A DNA stretch of 64,000 bases from Lachnospiraceae bacterium (GTDB lineage: Bacteria; Bacillota; Clostridia; Lachnospirales; Lachnospiraceae), in assembly GCA_015056735.1 (NCBI GenBank), contig SVFT01000003.1:124001-188000 (forward strand). Direction: 5' to 3'. Each line of letters begins with the position of its first letter. Within the stretch, counting starts at the first letter, position 1. The notes under the pieces were generated by a model that searched no databases, was not told where the DNA came from, and was given only the letters and a program-made list of their open reading frames with translations. A program made the position numbers and the translations under genes. Positions 7,735 to 16,106 of this stretch are shown in pieces.

Positions 7735-10347
7735 TTATTTTAGCAAAGTATCCTGCCCTTTAAAATGCTTTTTCTCAAAATACACCCATATTCCCAGCAA
7801 AAATGCGCCGATCAGTGTCAGGATCCGGCCCGGCCATACGCCCGGCGCGCTGAACCGCAGCTCGATCTCATGCGTTCCGGCCACAAGCGGGATCCTGATG
7901 AAAGCATCCTCAAAAGTCTGAAGATCCGTCTCTTCTCCGTCCACGAAGATCGTCCATCCATCCTCAGCAGGGATCGTCAGCAGAAGATCGCCCGCCTCCT
8001 TGTTGCTGACCGTACCTTTCACATAGCCGTCTTCCGTCTCCGTAACCGTAAACGGCTCCTCTGCGAGCCTGCGGACCACTTCATGCGACAGATCCTCATT
8101 CAGTATATAGATACGATAATCAAACGCTTTCTTTTCATTCAGGACCGTTCCGTACCGATGCACATCGATCTTATCGCCGTCTTCATAGCGGCTGAATGTC
8201 AGGATATGCTTGTAATTTACTTTTTCAAAGGTACGCTCTTCTCTGTCCGTATAGATCTTGATGTCTTTGGTGGGCGATGAGATCACGTAGGCATAGAGCA
8301 TGCCGCCTTCGTCACCGTCGCGCAGCCGGAACAGCTTTTCGGAAAAGCCGAGTGCCCTTACAAGCGCATTCAGGTTTGCGACAGGTGTATTGCTGCCTCC
8401 CGCTTTATTGATCCTGATCTCTTCTTCCCACTTCTCTTCAAGCCCGGTCGGGATCATATAACCGATCGGCAATGTATCCTCTGCTTCATACACCGTCCTG
8501 TCCGCATACTGGTCGCCAAGCTCATCCGCTTTCAGGACAGGCCTGAAGAGTCCGTCCGCAGGGTACTCATCCGGATCGATCAGATACCGGACACCAAGGA
8601 GTGCCGTTGTAAGCGGCACCGCGCCTTCCATGTGGTAAAACACCTTGCTCGAAGCCATTCCCAGTTTCCGGTACAGATTTTCCACACCGCCGCTTGCAGT
8701 GGAAGAAAAGTATGTGGCCGACGGGTACGATGCCAGGATCCCATCGTTTTTGGTCTTCCAGTCACGCTCATCAATGCGATAGAACGTCTCGTCCGTTCTC
8801 TCCCGGAGCGCCGATACGATCGCACGATTCGTCTCATATGCCTGCACATATCCGTCACGGTCCGTCGTCGGAACACTGACTCTGTACGTGTTCATACAGG
8901 TCTCCGTGAAGATCGCCGTAAGCAACAGGCCGACAAAAAGCCGCCGGCCATAGCTTTTCATAAAATAGGAAGCTGTCACGATCACATAGCAGGCAAAATA
9001 AAGGGCCGTCATGATCATCGCCTGATTTCCGACTTTTTCGGATCTTCCAAACAGACAGCAGATCAGAATAAGCAGCGCGCCCAAAGCGGCTGCGATGATC
9101 AAAGCGCTCGCTTTGCCCCGTCTCGCATTCGATCCGGCATCCGACACGCCCGCTTCCGCTTCTGTCACTGCTTCTGTCACTGCCTCCGTCGTCTCATCCG
9201 GCCTGATCTCCCCGATCGCTTCAAATGCAAGCGTCAGCAGCAGGAAAATGTAAAGGTATGACTGCCTTGCGGGGAGTGAATCGGGAAAATTCAATCCGTG
9301 CCAGAAGAAAGTCAAAACGTTAAACGTATAGCTTGCCCAGAAAAATGCAAGCAGCAGTGCGATCCCGACCTTGACCTTCCGTGAACGCTTGCTGACAACA
9401 AACCAGAGCGGTACAAGGAAAAGAATGATCACACCGCAGTATACATTCGGCCAGTGCTCATTTCGGATCTCACATTCCGTCAGAACGAAATGTCTTGCAA
9501 AAGCCTGTACTATATTAAAATATGATTTAATTTCCATCGAGAAGTTCGGATCGTCAAACTTGGTCACGCGAAGCGCCAGCACCCCGGGAAGGCTGACAAA
9601 AGCGGACAGTGCCCCTCCAAGAAGCGAGCCGGCCGCAAACCGCAAAAGTGCCGCTCCCTTTTGACGCAGCGTAAGATCAAGTGTCATAATCACAAACCGG
9701 AGTACCAGGAAGATGCAAAGCATGATACACAGGTAATAGTTACACCAGATCGCAAGCCCAAGTGCGACCGGATAGAGACAGATCCCTGCGATGTCTTTCT
9801 CTCTCTTTCCCGCGCTGATCGCGATCAGACGTTCAAGCCCCGCGATCACAATAGGTGCCAGACAGATCACATCCAGCCACATGATGTTCCAGTTATACGC
9901 CGCCGTGTAGCCGGATAGCGCATACAGAAGCCCGAAGGCAGAGATCAGGTAGGAATCTGTCCGAAAGTGCTCTTTCAGCCACCATGCAAACGACAGGCCG
10001 CAAAGTCCCAGCTTGCCGATGATCAAAAGCACCATACACTCCTGGATCCACTTTTGCGGGCAAAGGAGCAGGATCAGATGAAGCGGGCTTGCCAGATAAT
10101 ATGCAAAAACACCCGCAAAGCTGCCGCCCAGCCCCAGATATCGGGAATAGTAAAAATTCCCGCCTTCATGCAGTTTTCTCCAGTATTCCGTAAAGAAGGG
10201 AAAATACTGGTTGTACAGATCGATGCGCAGAAAACTGCGATCGCCGAACGGGTAGATCCCTCTTGCGATCACAATGAACAGCATGATCGATACAGGCAAA
10301 AAGAAGGCCGCAAGCAGCGGTCTTCTTTGCATCATTCTACTTTTCAT
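7735..10347 (-). CDS. YfhO-family multipass membrane protein
   Basis: About 870 residues with a dozen or more membrane helices in the first 560 residues and a large extracytoplasmic domain, closing with a further helix (ILTLIGAFLLGIWVYF). The early YPFGDRSFLRIDLYNQYFPF segment (an exposed loop after helix 1), the YSRYLGLGGSF motif and the C-terminal beta domain ending in a HEIELRFSAPG segment are typical of YfhO proteins, which act in glycosylation of lipoteichoic acid or other envelope polymers in Firmicutes. A Thr-Glu-Ala-Val repeat lies in a loop near residue 400. The start is placed at the ATG at 10347, overlapping the stop of the upstream sulfatase gene; 10335 and 10332 are possible. Neighbours support an envelope-polymer role. 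Confidence 0.85.
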   Translation of the reverse strand: MKSRMMQRRPLLAAFFLPVSIMLFIVIARGIYPFGDRSFLRIDLYNQYFPFFTEYWRKLHEGGNFYYSRYLGLGGSFAGVFAYYLASPLHLILLLCPQKWIQECMVLLIIGKLGLCGLSFAWWLKEHFRTDSYLISAFGLLYALSGYTAAYNWNIMWLDVICLAPIVIAGLERLIAISAGKREKDIAGICLYPVALGLAIWCNYYLCIMLCIFLVLRFVIMTLDLTLRQKGAALLRFAAGSLLGGALSAFVSLPGVLALRVTKFDDPNFSMEIKSYFNIVQAFARHFVLTECEIRNEHWPNVYCGVIILFLVPLWFVVSKRSRKVKVGIALLLAFFWASYTFNVLTFFWHGLNFPDSLPARQSYLYIFLLLTLAFEAIGEIRPDETTEAVTEAVTEAEAGVSDAGSNARRGKASALIIAAALGALLILICCLFGRSEKVGNQAMIMTALYFACYVIVTASYFMKSYGRRLFVGLLLTAIFTETCMNTYRVSVPTTDRDGYVQAYETNRAIVSALRERTDETFYRIDERDWKTKNDGILASYPSATYFSSTASGGVENLYRKLGMASSKVFYHMEGAVPLTTALLGVRYLIDPDEYPADGLFRPVLKADELGDQYADRTVYEAEDTLPIGYMIPTGLEEKWEEEIRINKAGGSNTPVANLNALVRALGFSEKLFRLRDGDEGGMLYAYVISSPTKDIKIYTDREERTFEKVNYKHILTFSRYEDGDKIDVHRYGTVLNEKKAFDYRIYILNEDLSHEVVRRLAEEPFTVTETEDGYVKGTVSNKEAGDLLLTIPAEDGWTIFVDGEETDLQTFEDAFIRIPLVAGTHEIELRFSAPGVWPGRILTLIGAFLLGIWVYFEKKHFKGQDTLLK

Positions 10348-12121
10348 CATCAAACATCTCATAATATTGCAGCCGTTCGTATGTTGCGAGTCTCTCGTCC
10401 CGCGAAGCCGTCTCCGTTTCATGACGCATACCGTCTGCCCCGCGAACGACACGGGCCGAAACAACAGGATACTCCAATGAAAGCTCATTTAAATAGCGTC
10501 GATAGCCGCTCTGCGGCATCCCGGCTGCCTGCAGCATAATGCCCGCAAGATAGTTCGCACTGACACATGCGCCCTTGGAAATGGCGCACTCGCCCGGCAG
10601 ATCATAATTGGACCAGATAAAGAACGGCACCAGATAGCGATCGTCCGTCTCCTCATCTGTCAGCGACTGCACACTTTTCCCATTTGCTTTGTAGATCGGT
10701 GACGCAACCGAATCATTCGGCTGATGGTCTCCGAAGAACACAATGACAGTCGGCTCCGGTCTCTGTGCAAAGTATGTGAGCAGGTCCTCTACCGCGCGGT
10801 CCGTCAGGCTGACAAGCGAAAGATAATTGGATAACGGCTGCGAATCGATCCCTTCTGCCGTGATATCCGGTTTAAAGTTCTCGAAATCCCCCGTATATCC
10901 GCCGTGATTCTGCATCGTAACATTAAATAAAAAAAGCGGTTTATCGGGATCGCGCTTTTCGAAATGATCCACGATCATATCAAAATCGGCCGCATCGGAA
11001 ACGTATTTGCGTACAAGATCATCATCCGCCACATCCATATCTTCCAGGAACGTCATCTTTCTGAAACCGAGATGCGGGTACGTTACGTTGCGCATCCACC
11101 CCTTTGCATAGTACGGATGCATCGCCTCGGTTGCATAGCCGAGTGCGTCCAGTTCCCGAGGAAGCGCATCAATGTCCTTCGTTATGTACTGCTGGAACGG
11201 AATGCTCCCCTGCGGGAAAAAGGCCATCGAATGGCCGGTCAGGAATTCAAACTCCGTATTCGCTGTGTTTCCGCCAAGGACAGAAACCGCAAGCTTTCCG
11301 GTGAGCACTTTCTCATCGGAGAGAAGCGACCGGATATACGGCATATAGTCCCGGTTGGGTGTAAATGACCCGTCGATCGCCATATCGGAAAATGCTTCAT
11401 CCATGATCACGATGATATTCGGATACTCGTTCTCCCGGACGGATGCTTCATCCTCATTTTCATACTGCTTCAAAAGAGCTTTGGCATCCTCGACCCGGTA
11501 ACCGTCCGGCTTTTGAACAACAAGATATTTTGTCTCCCGCGCAAACGCCACGGCAAGCCCGTTGCGCTTTTGCATAACACCGGGTGTGAACAGCTTATCG
11601 TATAAGCGCAGCTTGGCCACGATCTCATCACGGTGCATATGCATCACAAATGTGGCAAGCAAAAACAGGAATGCGAATCCATAGAGGAGTCGCGACTTTT
11701 TCCGTGCAAACCGCCTGTCCGCAAACCGCTCTGCCCAGAAAAGGAGCACAAACCCCACGATCACAAGGATCACACGAAGCGGAACGGTAAAACTGTAATT
11801 GTCCGCGACACTGACAGCCGTACGCAGGGAATAGATATCCCATGGCATGATCGGCGTCGAACGGAACTGCATCACATAGTAATTTGTAAGGCCTACGATC
11901 AGGCAAAGCACCGTCTGGATCCGAAGTGCAAGGCACAAGCGGCCGGTCATGCAGATAAGAAGCCCCGCAAAGCAAAGATAAAACCAGGCGTTCAGTACCC
12001 AGGGTGCCAATGACATTTCCGTAAACGGATTATAGAGAAACAGCTCTGTTAAAATAAAACTGCAGATCGGGCAAAGCAATGCGCCCAAAAGCGGGCGCAT
12101 GCTCTTTAACTTCTGAAACAA
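10337..12121 (-). CDS. LTA-synthase-type membrane sulfatase
   Basis: A 594-residue protein with about five N-terminal membrane helices (residues 10-170) and an extracytoplasmic alkaline-phosphatase-fold sulfatase domain. The domain opens with PNIIVIMDEAF, followed by the nucleophile region TANTEFEFLTG (the catalytic threonine of LtaS-like enzymes) and the metal motif VFFGDHQPN. Members transfer glycerol phosphate from phosphatidylglycerol onto lipoteichoic acid or similar polymers. The start codon is probably TTG at 12121: it has AGGAGG nine bases upstream, while the first ATG in frame (12100) is too far from it. The downstream YfhO-like gene overlaps its end, so the two are likely coupled. 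Confidence 0.88.
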   Translation of the reverse strand: MFQKLKSMRPLLGALLCPICSFILTELFLYNPFTEMSLAPWVLNAWFYLCFAGLLICMTGRLCLALRIQTVLCLIVGLTNYYVMQFRSTPIMPWDIYSLRTAVSVADNYSFTVPLRVILVIVGFVLLFWAERFADRRFARKKSRLLYGFAFLFLLATFVMHMHRDEIVAKLRLYDKLFTPGVMQKRNGLAVAFARETKYLVVQKPDGYRVEDAKALLKQYENEDEASVRENEYPNIIVIMDEAFSDMAIDGSFTPNRDYMPYIRSLLSDEKVLTGKLAVSVLGGNTANTEFEFLTGHSMAFFPQGSIPFQQYITKDIDALPRELDALGYATEAMHPYYAKGWMRNVTYPHLGFRKMTFLEDMDVADDDLVRKYVSDAADFDMIVDHFEKRDPDKPLFLFNVTMQNHGGYTGDFENFKPDITAEGIDSQPLSNYLSLVSLTDRAVEDLLTYFAQRPEPTVIVFFGDHQPNDSVASPIYKANGKSVQSLTDEETDDRYLVPFFIWSNYDLPGECAISKGACVSANYLAGIMLQAAGMPQSGYRRYLNELSLEYPVVSARVVRGADGMRHETETASRDERLATYERLQYYEMFDDEK

Positions 12122-12134
12122 CGATCAAATCCTC

Positions 12135-12575
12135 CTAAAAGAAACTGTTAAGCGCCATCTTTTTGAGAGAATCGATCTTTTCTTCCGCGCTCTCGATCAC
12201 ATCCATCATGCCGTCGACCTGCTTGGATGCGCGTCCCACGGTATCCATCACATCATTCGTCTTCTGCGTGATCTCATCGACCTGCTTCATGACCTCTTCT
12301 GTTCTGTCCATGATGCTGTTGACACCGTCCATGTTCAGTGCGCCTAGCTTCTCATTGGCAACAGCCAGAAGGTCGTTGGCCTGTCCGAGCGTTTCATTGA
12401 CATTGTTCAGCGTTGTATCGGCTGTGTCCATGAATTCTCTCGCGCGCTGCGTAAAATGCCAGAGGAAAACGCCGCCGGCAACGAGAGCCGCCAAAAGCAC
12501 CGCCAGCATCAGCATAATGATCCGCTGGTTTGTAATCTGTTTCTTTAACAATTCTTCCATTTTATGGTCTTCCAT
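12135..12575 (-). CDS. Single-pass membrane protein with coiled coil
   Basis: 146 residues. A basic N-terminal stretch is followed by one membrane helix (about residues 18-40, IIMLMLAVLLAALVAGGVFL), then a long heptad-like helical region to the end, rich in Asp, Val and Met with repeated segments such as VNETLGQANDLLAVAN and MKQVDEITQKTNDVM. This resembles DUF948-type and methyl-accepting-like helical proteins in outline, but no named family is assigned. ATG at 12575 has AGAGGA eight bases upstream. It lies between the YARHG lipoprotein and the LTA-synthase-like gene with gaps of 12 and 13 bp, so it belongs to that operon and may be a scaffold for the envelope enzymes (inference). Confidence 0.7.
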   Translation of the reverse strand: MEDHKMEELLKKQITNQRIIMLMLAVLLAALVAGGVFLWHFTQRAREFMDTADTTLNNVNETLGQANDLLAVANEKLGALNMDGVNSIMDRTEEVMKQVDEITQKTNDVMDTVGRASKQVDGMMDVIESAEEKIDSLKKMALNSFF

Positions 12576-12587
12576 CAAGAAATCCTC

Positions 12588-13790
12588 TTAATCTCCGATC
12601 GCAAAATATCCGCTCGTGATATTATCGAGTTCCAGTTCTGCGATCGCGCGAACGGTTCTGCGCTCCAGCCCCTTCAGGCCGTTCTTTTCATCATACGGCT
12701 TGAACGAATAGATATCCGTCCCTTTCGTTACGCCCAGCGCCTTTGCAGCATCTTTGTCGAGGAGCTTTACATTGTGACGCGCATAGATCTCCATTCTTGC
12801 GTAACGCATCTCGGCCGCACTGAGTTTTAATTCATCAATGTCTTTGCGCTTATATTCACGCTCATCGGAGTCTTCGATCACCGGCAGAGACACCTTTTCA
12901 AAATATGCCTCATGCGCGTTGAACTGCCATGCAAGCTGCTCTGCTTCTTCCATCAGAAACTCCGCATAGCATGCTTCCGGAAGCGCCTCTACGATCTTGT
13001 TGAACCAGTCTTTTGCGTCACCCTTGCCGGCCTTCATATCGTCCTGTACTTCCTGGTGTACAAGCATCGCCTTTGTATACGCATAACGCATCTGAAGCGG
13101 ATCGGTCGGATCGTTCACCTCGAAGAGCTTTAATGCCTTTCCAACATACTCTTCATTCTGAACGATATCCTGATGTGACTCAGCAAGCATTGTATCGATC
13201 TGTGAGATGATCCTGGATTTGTAATCCTCCGCAACAGATTTCTTTTTATCCTGCAGATCGGTAAGATCTACGCGGTAGCCTTCACTCGCCAGACCTTCAC
13301 CGAGTTCGATGACCGTATCGAGCTGCAGCTGTGTTTCCTCATAGATATCGATCCCCGTTTCCAGGTTCAAAAGCATCAGCACGCGGTCGAGAGCGCCATC
13401 CTTATACACATTGAATGCATTCACGATACCGCTTCCGGCAGCGCCTGCATCGCCGGATGCCGCTTCCTTGTAAAGATCGATCGCACGGCTGATATTGGCC
13501 ATTGCATCCTCGCGTGCATCGTCCTGCTTTACTTTGGATGCATTGTCAGAGACAAGCTGATCCGCCTCTTCAAGAAGCGCAGATACATCTTTGCTTTCTG
13601 TCTGCACTTCCGCTTTCTCTTCGGGTGAAGCCTGTGCTTCTTCTTTCTTTACTTCGTCTGTCTCTGCCTGTTCTGCCGCAGCGGGTGCAGGTGCCTCCTG
13701 CTGGCCGCATCCTGTCAGGGCAAGCCCCGACACCATTCCAATGATCAAAAGAGCAGAGATGAGATGCATTACTTTATCATTCTTTCTCAT
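12588..13790 (-). CDS. YARHG-domain lipoprotein
   Basis: A 400-residue secreted lipoprotein. The signal segment ends in a lipobox (GLALTGCGQ, Cys about 28), followed by an Ala/Glu/Pro-rich linker, a mostly helical middle, and a C-terminal YARHG domain centred on ARMEIYARHNVKL (about residues 330-345) with the trailing YSFKPYDEKNGL. YARHG domains occur in extracellular proteins of Gram-positives and are thought to bind the wall or other proteins; the precise role is unknown. AGGAGG precedes the ATG by eight bases. It is the first gene of an operon with the coiled-coil protein, the LTA-synthase-like enzyme and the YfhO-like protein. Confidence 0.82.
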   Translation of the reverse strand: MRKNDKVMHLISALLIIGMVSGLALTGCGQQEAPAPAAAEQAETDEVKKEEAQASPEEKAEVQTESKDVSALLEEADQLVSDNASKVKQDDAREDAMANISRAIDLYKEAASGDAGAAGSGIVNAFNVYKDGALDRVLMLLNLETGIDIYEETQLQLDTVIELGEGLASEGYRVDLTDLQDKKKSVAEDYKSRIISQIDTMLAESHQDIVQNEEYVGKALKLFEVNDPTDPLQMRYAYTKAMLVHQEVQDDMKAGKGDAKDWFNKIVEALPEACYAEFLMEEAEQLAWQFNAHEAYFEKVSLPVIEDSDEREYKRKDIDELKLSAAEMRYARMEIYARHNVKLLDKDAAKALGVTKGTDIYSFKPYDEKNGLKGLERRTVRAIAELELDNITSGYFAIGD

Positions 13791-13832
13791 TTCCTTATCC
13801 TCCTATCTGCATTGCAAACACAATTCATTGGT

Positions 13833-13838
13833 ATTTTA
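13833..13838 (-). promoter_or_regulatory. Extended -10 element of the YARHG operon
   Basis: On the minus strand TGGTAAAAT (extended -10) lies about 43 bp before the YARHG start codon, directly after the T-tract of the preceding terminator. No good -35 is seen, as expected for an extended -10 promoter. Tentative. Confidence 0.4.
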
Positions 13839-13849
13839 CCATAAAAAAA

Positions 13850-13871
13850 CCTCCCTTGAAACCAAGGGAGG
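13850..13871 (-). terminator. Rho-independent terminator
   Basis: Perfect 8-bp stem CCTCCCTT/AAGGGAGG with a 6-base loop, followed on the minus strand by TTTTTTTAT. It closes the transporter-lspA transcript and lies 14 bp after the stop codon of the MetQ-like fragment, whose original terminator it probably was. Confidence 0.9.
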
Positions 13872-13885
13872 CAGATTTGCTGTAT

Positions 13886-14036
13886 TTAGAAGGGTACAAC
13901 GCTTCCTTCATATTTCTCATGAATGAACTTTTTGATCTCATCGGATATCCTTTTTCCTTGAGGATCGGCTTGCCGCCTCTGTGATATTGGCTGTCTCTGC
14001 TACGGTCACGGCGTAGCGCAGTTGCTGTAAAGTCAT
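13886..14036 (-). pseudogene. Deletion scar: LysR N-terminus joined to a MetQ-like C-terminus
   Basis: Four bases after the lspA stop, a frame begins MTLQQLRYAVTVAETANITE, the unmistakable DNA-binding start of LysR regulators. After EAASR (about codon 24) the homology ends abruptly and the frame stops at 13938. In another frame from about 13960 the sequence reads ISDEIKKFIHEKYEGSVVPF and stops at 13886. That matches the C-terminal end of NlpA/MetQ methionine-binding lipoproteins (consensus SDEVKKFIEEKYKGAVVP). Two unrelated genes have been fused and inactivated by deletion; the junction is near 13958-13963. The LysR part is clear; the MetQ part is a shorter match. Confidence 0.65.
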
Positions 14037-14039
14037 AGT

Positions 14040-14504
14040 CTACCTGTCACTTCCGATCAGCGCCAGAACGGCCCCGATCATGATATAAAGATCCGCCATG
14101 TTAAAAACGATGTTGTCGATCCGTCCGATCCCGGTCCGGAGGCTCATGTAATCCACCACATAGCCGCGTCTCAGACGATCACAGGTATTGGACAGGCCGC
14201 CGCCCAAAAGAAGCGCCAGTCCGGCTTTACACAGTCTCAGTCCGCCGGTCCCTGCAAGCTTATAGAGCAGGACTGCCACCATCGCTGTCAGTGCAGCCGA
14301 GATCGAAGCAACGATCTTCTGCCTGGAGCTTCCGGCGTTTAAAAACGCGCCCTGATTGTGATATTTTCGCAAAACAAGCAGACCCCTGAGGGTCTGCCTG
14401 TTATCGCCAGTCTGAAAATGCTTTTCCACATGGTCCTTCACGCACAGCTCCTCAAAAAAGAGGATGCATGCCGTCAAAAGATACCCTGCCAAATGTTTCA
14501 TCAT
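14040..14504 (-). CDS. lspA: Lipoprotein signal peptidase II
   Basis: Aspartic protease of the inner membrane that cleaves prolipoprotein signal peptides at the lipobox. 154 residues with four hydrophobic helices. Both catalytic aspartates are in family motifs: GGGLSNTCDRLRRGYVVDY (Asp about 109) and NIVFNMADLY (Asp about 138). The N-terminal part is slightly divergent (EELCVKDHVE in place of the usual DQ/K-rich segment). It is the last intact gene of the ABC importer operon, one base after the small membrane protein. The importer's own binding protein is a lipoprotein, as are two other products in the window. Confidence 0.9.
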   Translation of the reverse strand: MMKHLAGYLLTACILFFEELCVKDHVEKHFQTGDNRQTLRGLLVLRKYHNQGAFLNAGSSRQKIVASISAALTAMVAVLLYKLAGTGGLRLCKAGLALLLGGGLSNTCDRLRRGYVVDYMSLRTGIGRIDNIVFNMADLYIMIGAVLALIGSDR

Positions 14505-14506
14505 GC

Positions 14507-14965
14507 TTAAAACTCTGTAGTAAGGCCGAATTCGTCCGCCGCGGTCGTTTCCGTCTCGGGCTCGGGCTCGGCAATGATAAACTCGGACAGATATGCTGCC
14601 TCAGGCTGTCCGGCAAGAAGCGTGGGCAGGTTGATCAGGATACCGTCCATGTCGCGCGGAAGCGGCATCGTGACTGCGACAAACTGCTCGTCGCCGCCCT
14701 TCTCGTTCATGATCTTCATTTCCATCTTGAAGGTCTGGCCGATGCAGGTTGCCATACCACGCTCGCCGTCATACAGCTTTGCGACCTGCTCGCCGTCCAC
14801 GTATACAGTTACCTTATAAGGTCCTTTGAATGTCTGGCCGTCAAAAGTCGCCTCACTGTTTTCAAAATATACCGTGTGGCCACGGCCGATCACGAGCATC
14901 ACTGCTGCGATCGCAATCAAAATGAGGATCGTTCCGGCGCGGAACAGGAGTACTTTAGTTTTCAT
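14507..14965 (-). CDS. Small membrane-anchored protein of the ABC importer operon
   Basis: 152 residues with an N-terminal membrane anchor (about residues 7-27, LFRAGTILILIAIAAVMLVI) and an extracytoplasmic beta-rich domain with GPYKVTVYVDGEQVAKLYDG, ending in a Glu/Thr-rich acidic tail. I do not recognise a named family. Its start overlaps the permease gene by 11 bp and it sits between permease and lspA, so it probably works with the transporter, perhaps as an accessory subunit outside the membrane (inference). Confidence 0.65.
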   Translation of the reverse strand: MKTKVLLFRAGTILILIAIAAVMLVIGRGHTVYFENSEATFDGQTFKGPYKVTVYVDGEQVAKLYDGERGMATCIGQTFKMEMKIMNEKGGDEQFVAVTMPLPRDMDGILINLPTLLAGQPEAAYLSEFIIAEPEPETETTAADEFGLTTEF

Positions 14966-16106
14966 TTTTGCCGTCTCCTTCCTCTTGTTCTCTCTGAAGC
15001 TGTTCGCCTACGCTGCTCTTCATCTTGCGTTTCTTGGTCTCGTACATCACGAGTGCAAGCGTGATAACGCCATAGGAAACGAATACACGGAAGTATTCAC
15101 CGATCATGGAGTCACCCGTGATATGTGCACCGGCAGACGGCGCCACAATGAACATCGTGTGGAACAGGATGACACCGAGGAACACATTGCCGATGGAAGC
15201 GCGATCAACGGAAGCGCCGCCGACAAGCAATGCCGCGATACAGAACATACCGATCTGCGAATGGGAGCTGTAAGTGGAGATATTACCCATATTCTGCAGA
15301 TAGATGACCATACCGAAACCGGCCAATACGGTTGACATAACAATCGAAATGATCCTGGTCTTCTCAACGTTGATACCCGCATCTCTTGCGACCTGCATAT
15401 CCTGGCCGACAGCACGCATATCCTGACCCAGTTTGGTCTTGCGGAACCATACGATGAACGCGCACAGAAGCGCAATAATGATAAATGTAAGGACCGGGAT
15501 CTTCACGCCGCCGATCTGCACATCGATCAGATTGTCGAGGCACTGTCTCATATTCAGAAGGCTAGTCGTATTACGGATACCGTATCCTCTCGGAAGTTTC
15601 AGAGAGGTATGCTTGATCGGAATGACCTTGCCCATCATATAGAGCACGACCAGCTGATAGATACCGTTGATAAAATAGCTGATGATGTAGCTGGTGATCA
15701 TCTCACGTCCCTTGGACATGTTCAGAATCTTCCCGCAAAATGCGCCGAGAAGAAGCGAAAACGGAATGGAAAGGATCATCGCAAGAACAACGCCCGGGAT
15801 ACCCCATACCTGCCAGTCCGCCACAAGGATCAGAGCGATCTCGCCTGCCATGGCGCCCAGCGTCATACCAAAGTTCAGACCCATGCCGGCAATGATCGGG
15901 ATCAAAAGGCAAAGGATCAGGAAAATGTTTCGTCCCATTCTTGTAACGACTTCATTCAGCAGATAGCTGGCAGAGAAGCCGGAGATCGGGATGCAGACGA
16001 TACAGATCAATACGAACATCAGCGGTACTGAGTTGTTCTGCAGGAATTTCAGCGCTTTTTGCGCAAATGTTAAATTTTGATTTGTTTTTGTAATCGTATT
16101 CTTCAT
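14955..16106 (-). CDS. ABC transporter permease (BPD_transp_2 type), subunit 2
   Basis: 383 residues with eight to ten membrane helices and the family segments GMGLNFGMTLGAMAGEIAL near the N-terminus and GQDMQVARDAGINVEKTRI, the cytoplasmic coupling helix that contacts the ATPase. This type of permease serves nucleoside, ribose and branched-chain amino acid importers. Its start and the stop of the first permease share a base (TAATG), implying coupled translation. The C-terminus is basic and Gln/Glu-rich. The two permeases should form the heterodimeric channel. Confidence 0.9.
   Translation of the reverse strand: MKNTITKTNQNLTFAQKALKFLQNNSVPLMFVLICIVCIPISGFSASYLLNEVVTRMGRNIFLILCLLIPIIAGMGLNFGMTLGAMAGEIALILVADWQVWGIPGVVLAMILSIPFSLLLGAFCGKILNMSKGREMITSYIISYFINGIYQLVVLYMMGKVIPIKHTSLKLPRGYGIRNTTSLLNMRQCLDNLIDVQIGGVKIPVLTFIIIALLCAFIVWFRKTKLGQDMRAVGQDMQVARDAGINVEKTRIISIVMSTVLAGFGMVIYLQNMGNISTYSSHSQIGMFCIAALLVGGASVDRASIGNVFLGVILFHTMFIVAPSAGAHITGDSMIGEYFRVFVSYGVITLALVMYETKKRKMKSSVGEQLQREQEEGDGKNEN

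Noticed and set aside
12564-12830. Short plus-strand frames in the 12-15 kb region
   Set aside because: All are antisense to the envelope and importer genes and lack ribosome sites.
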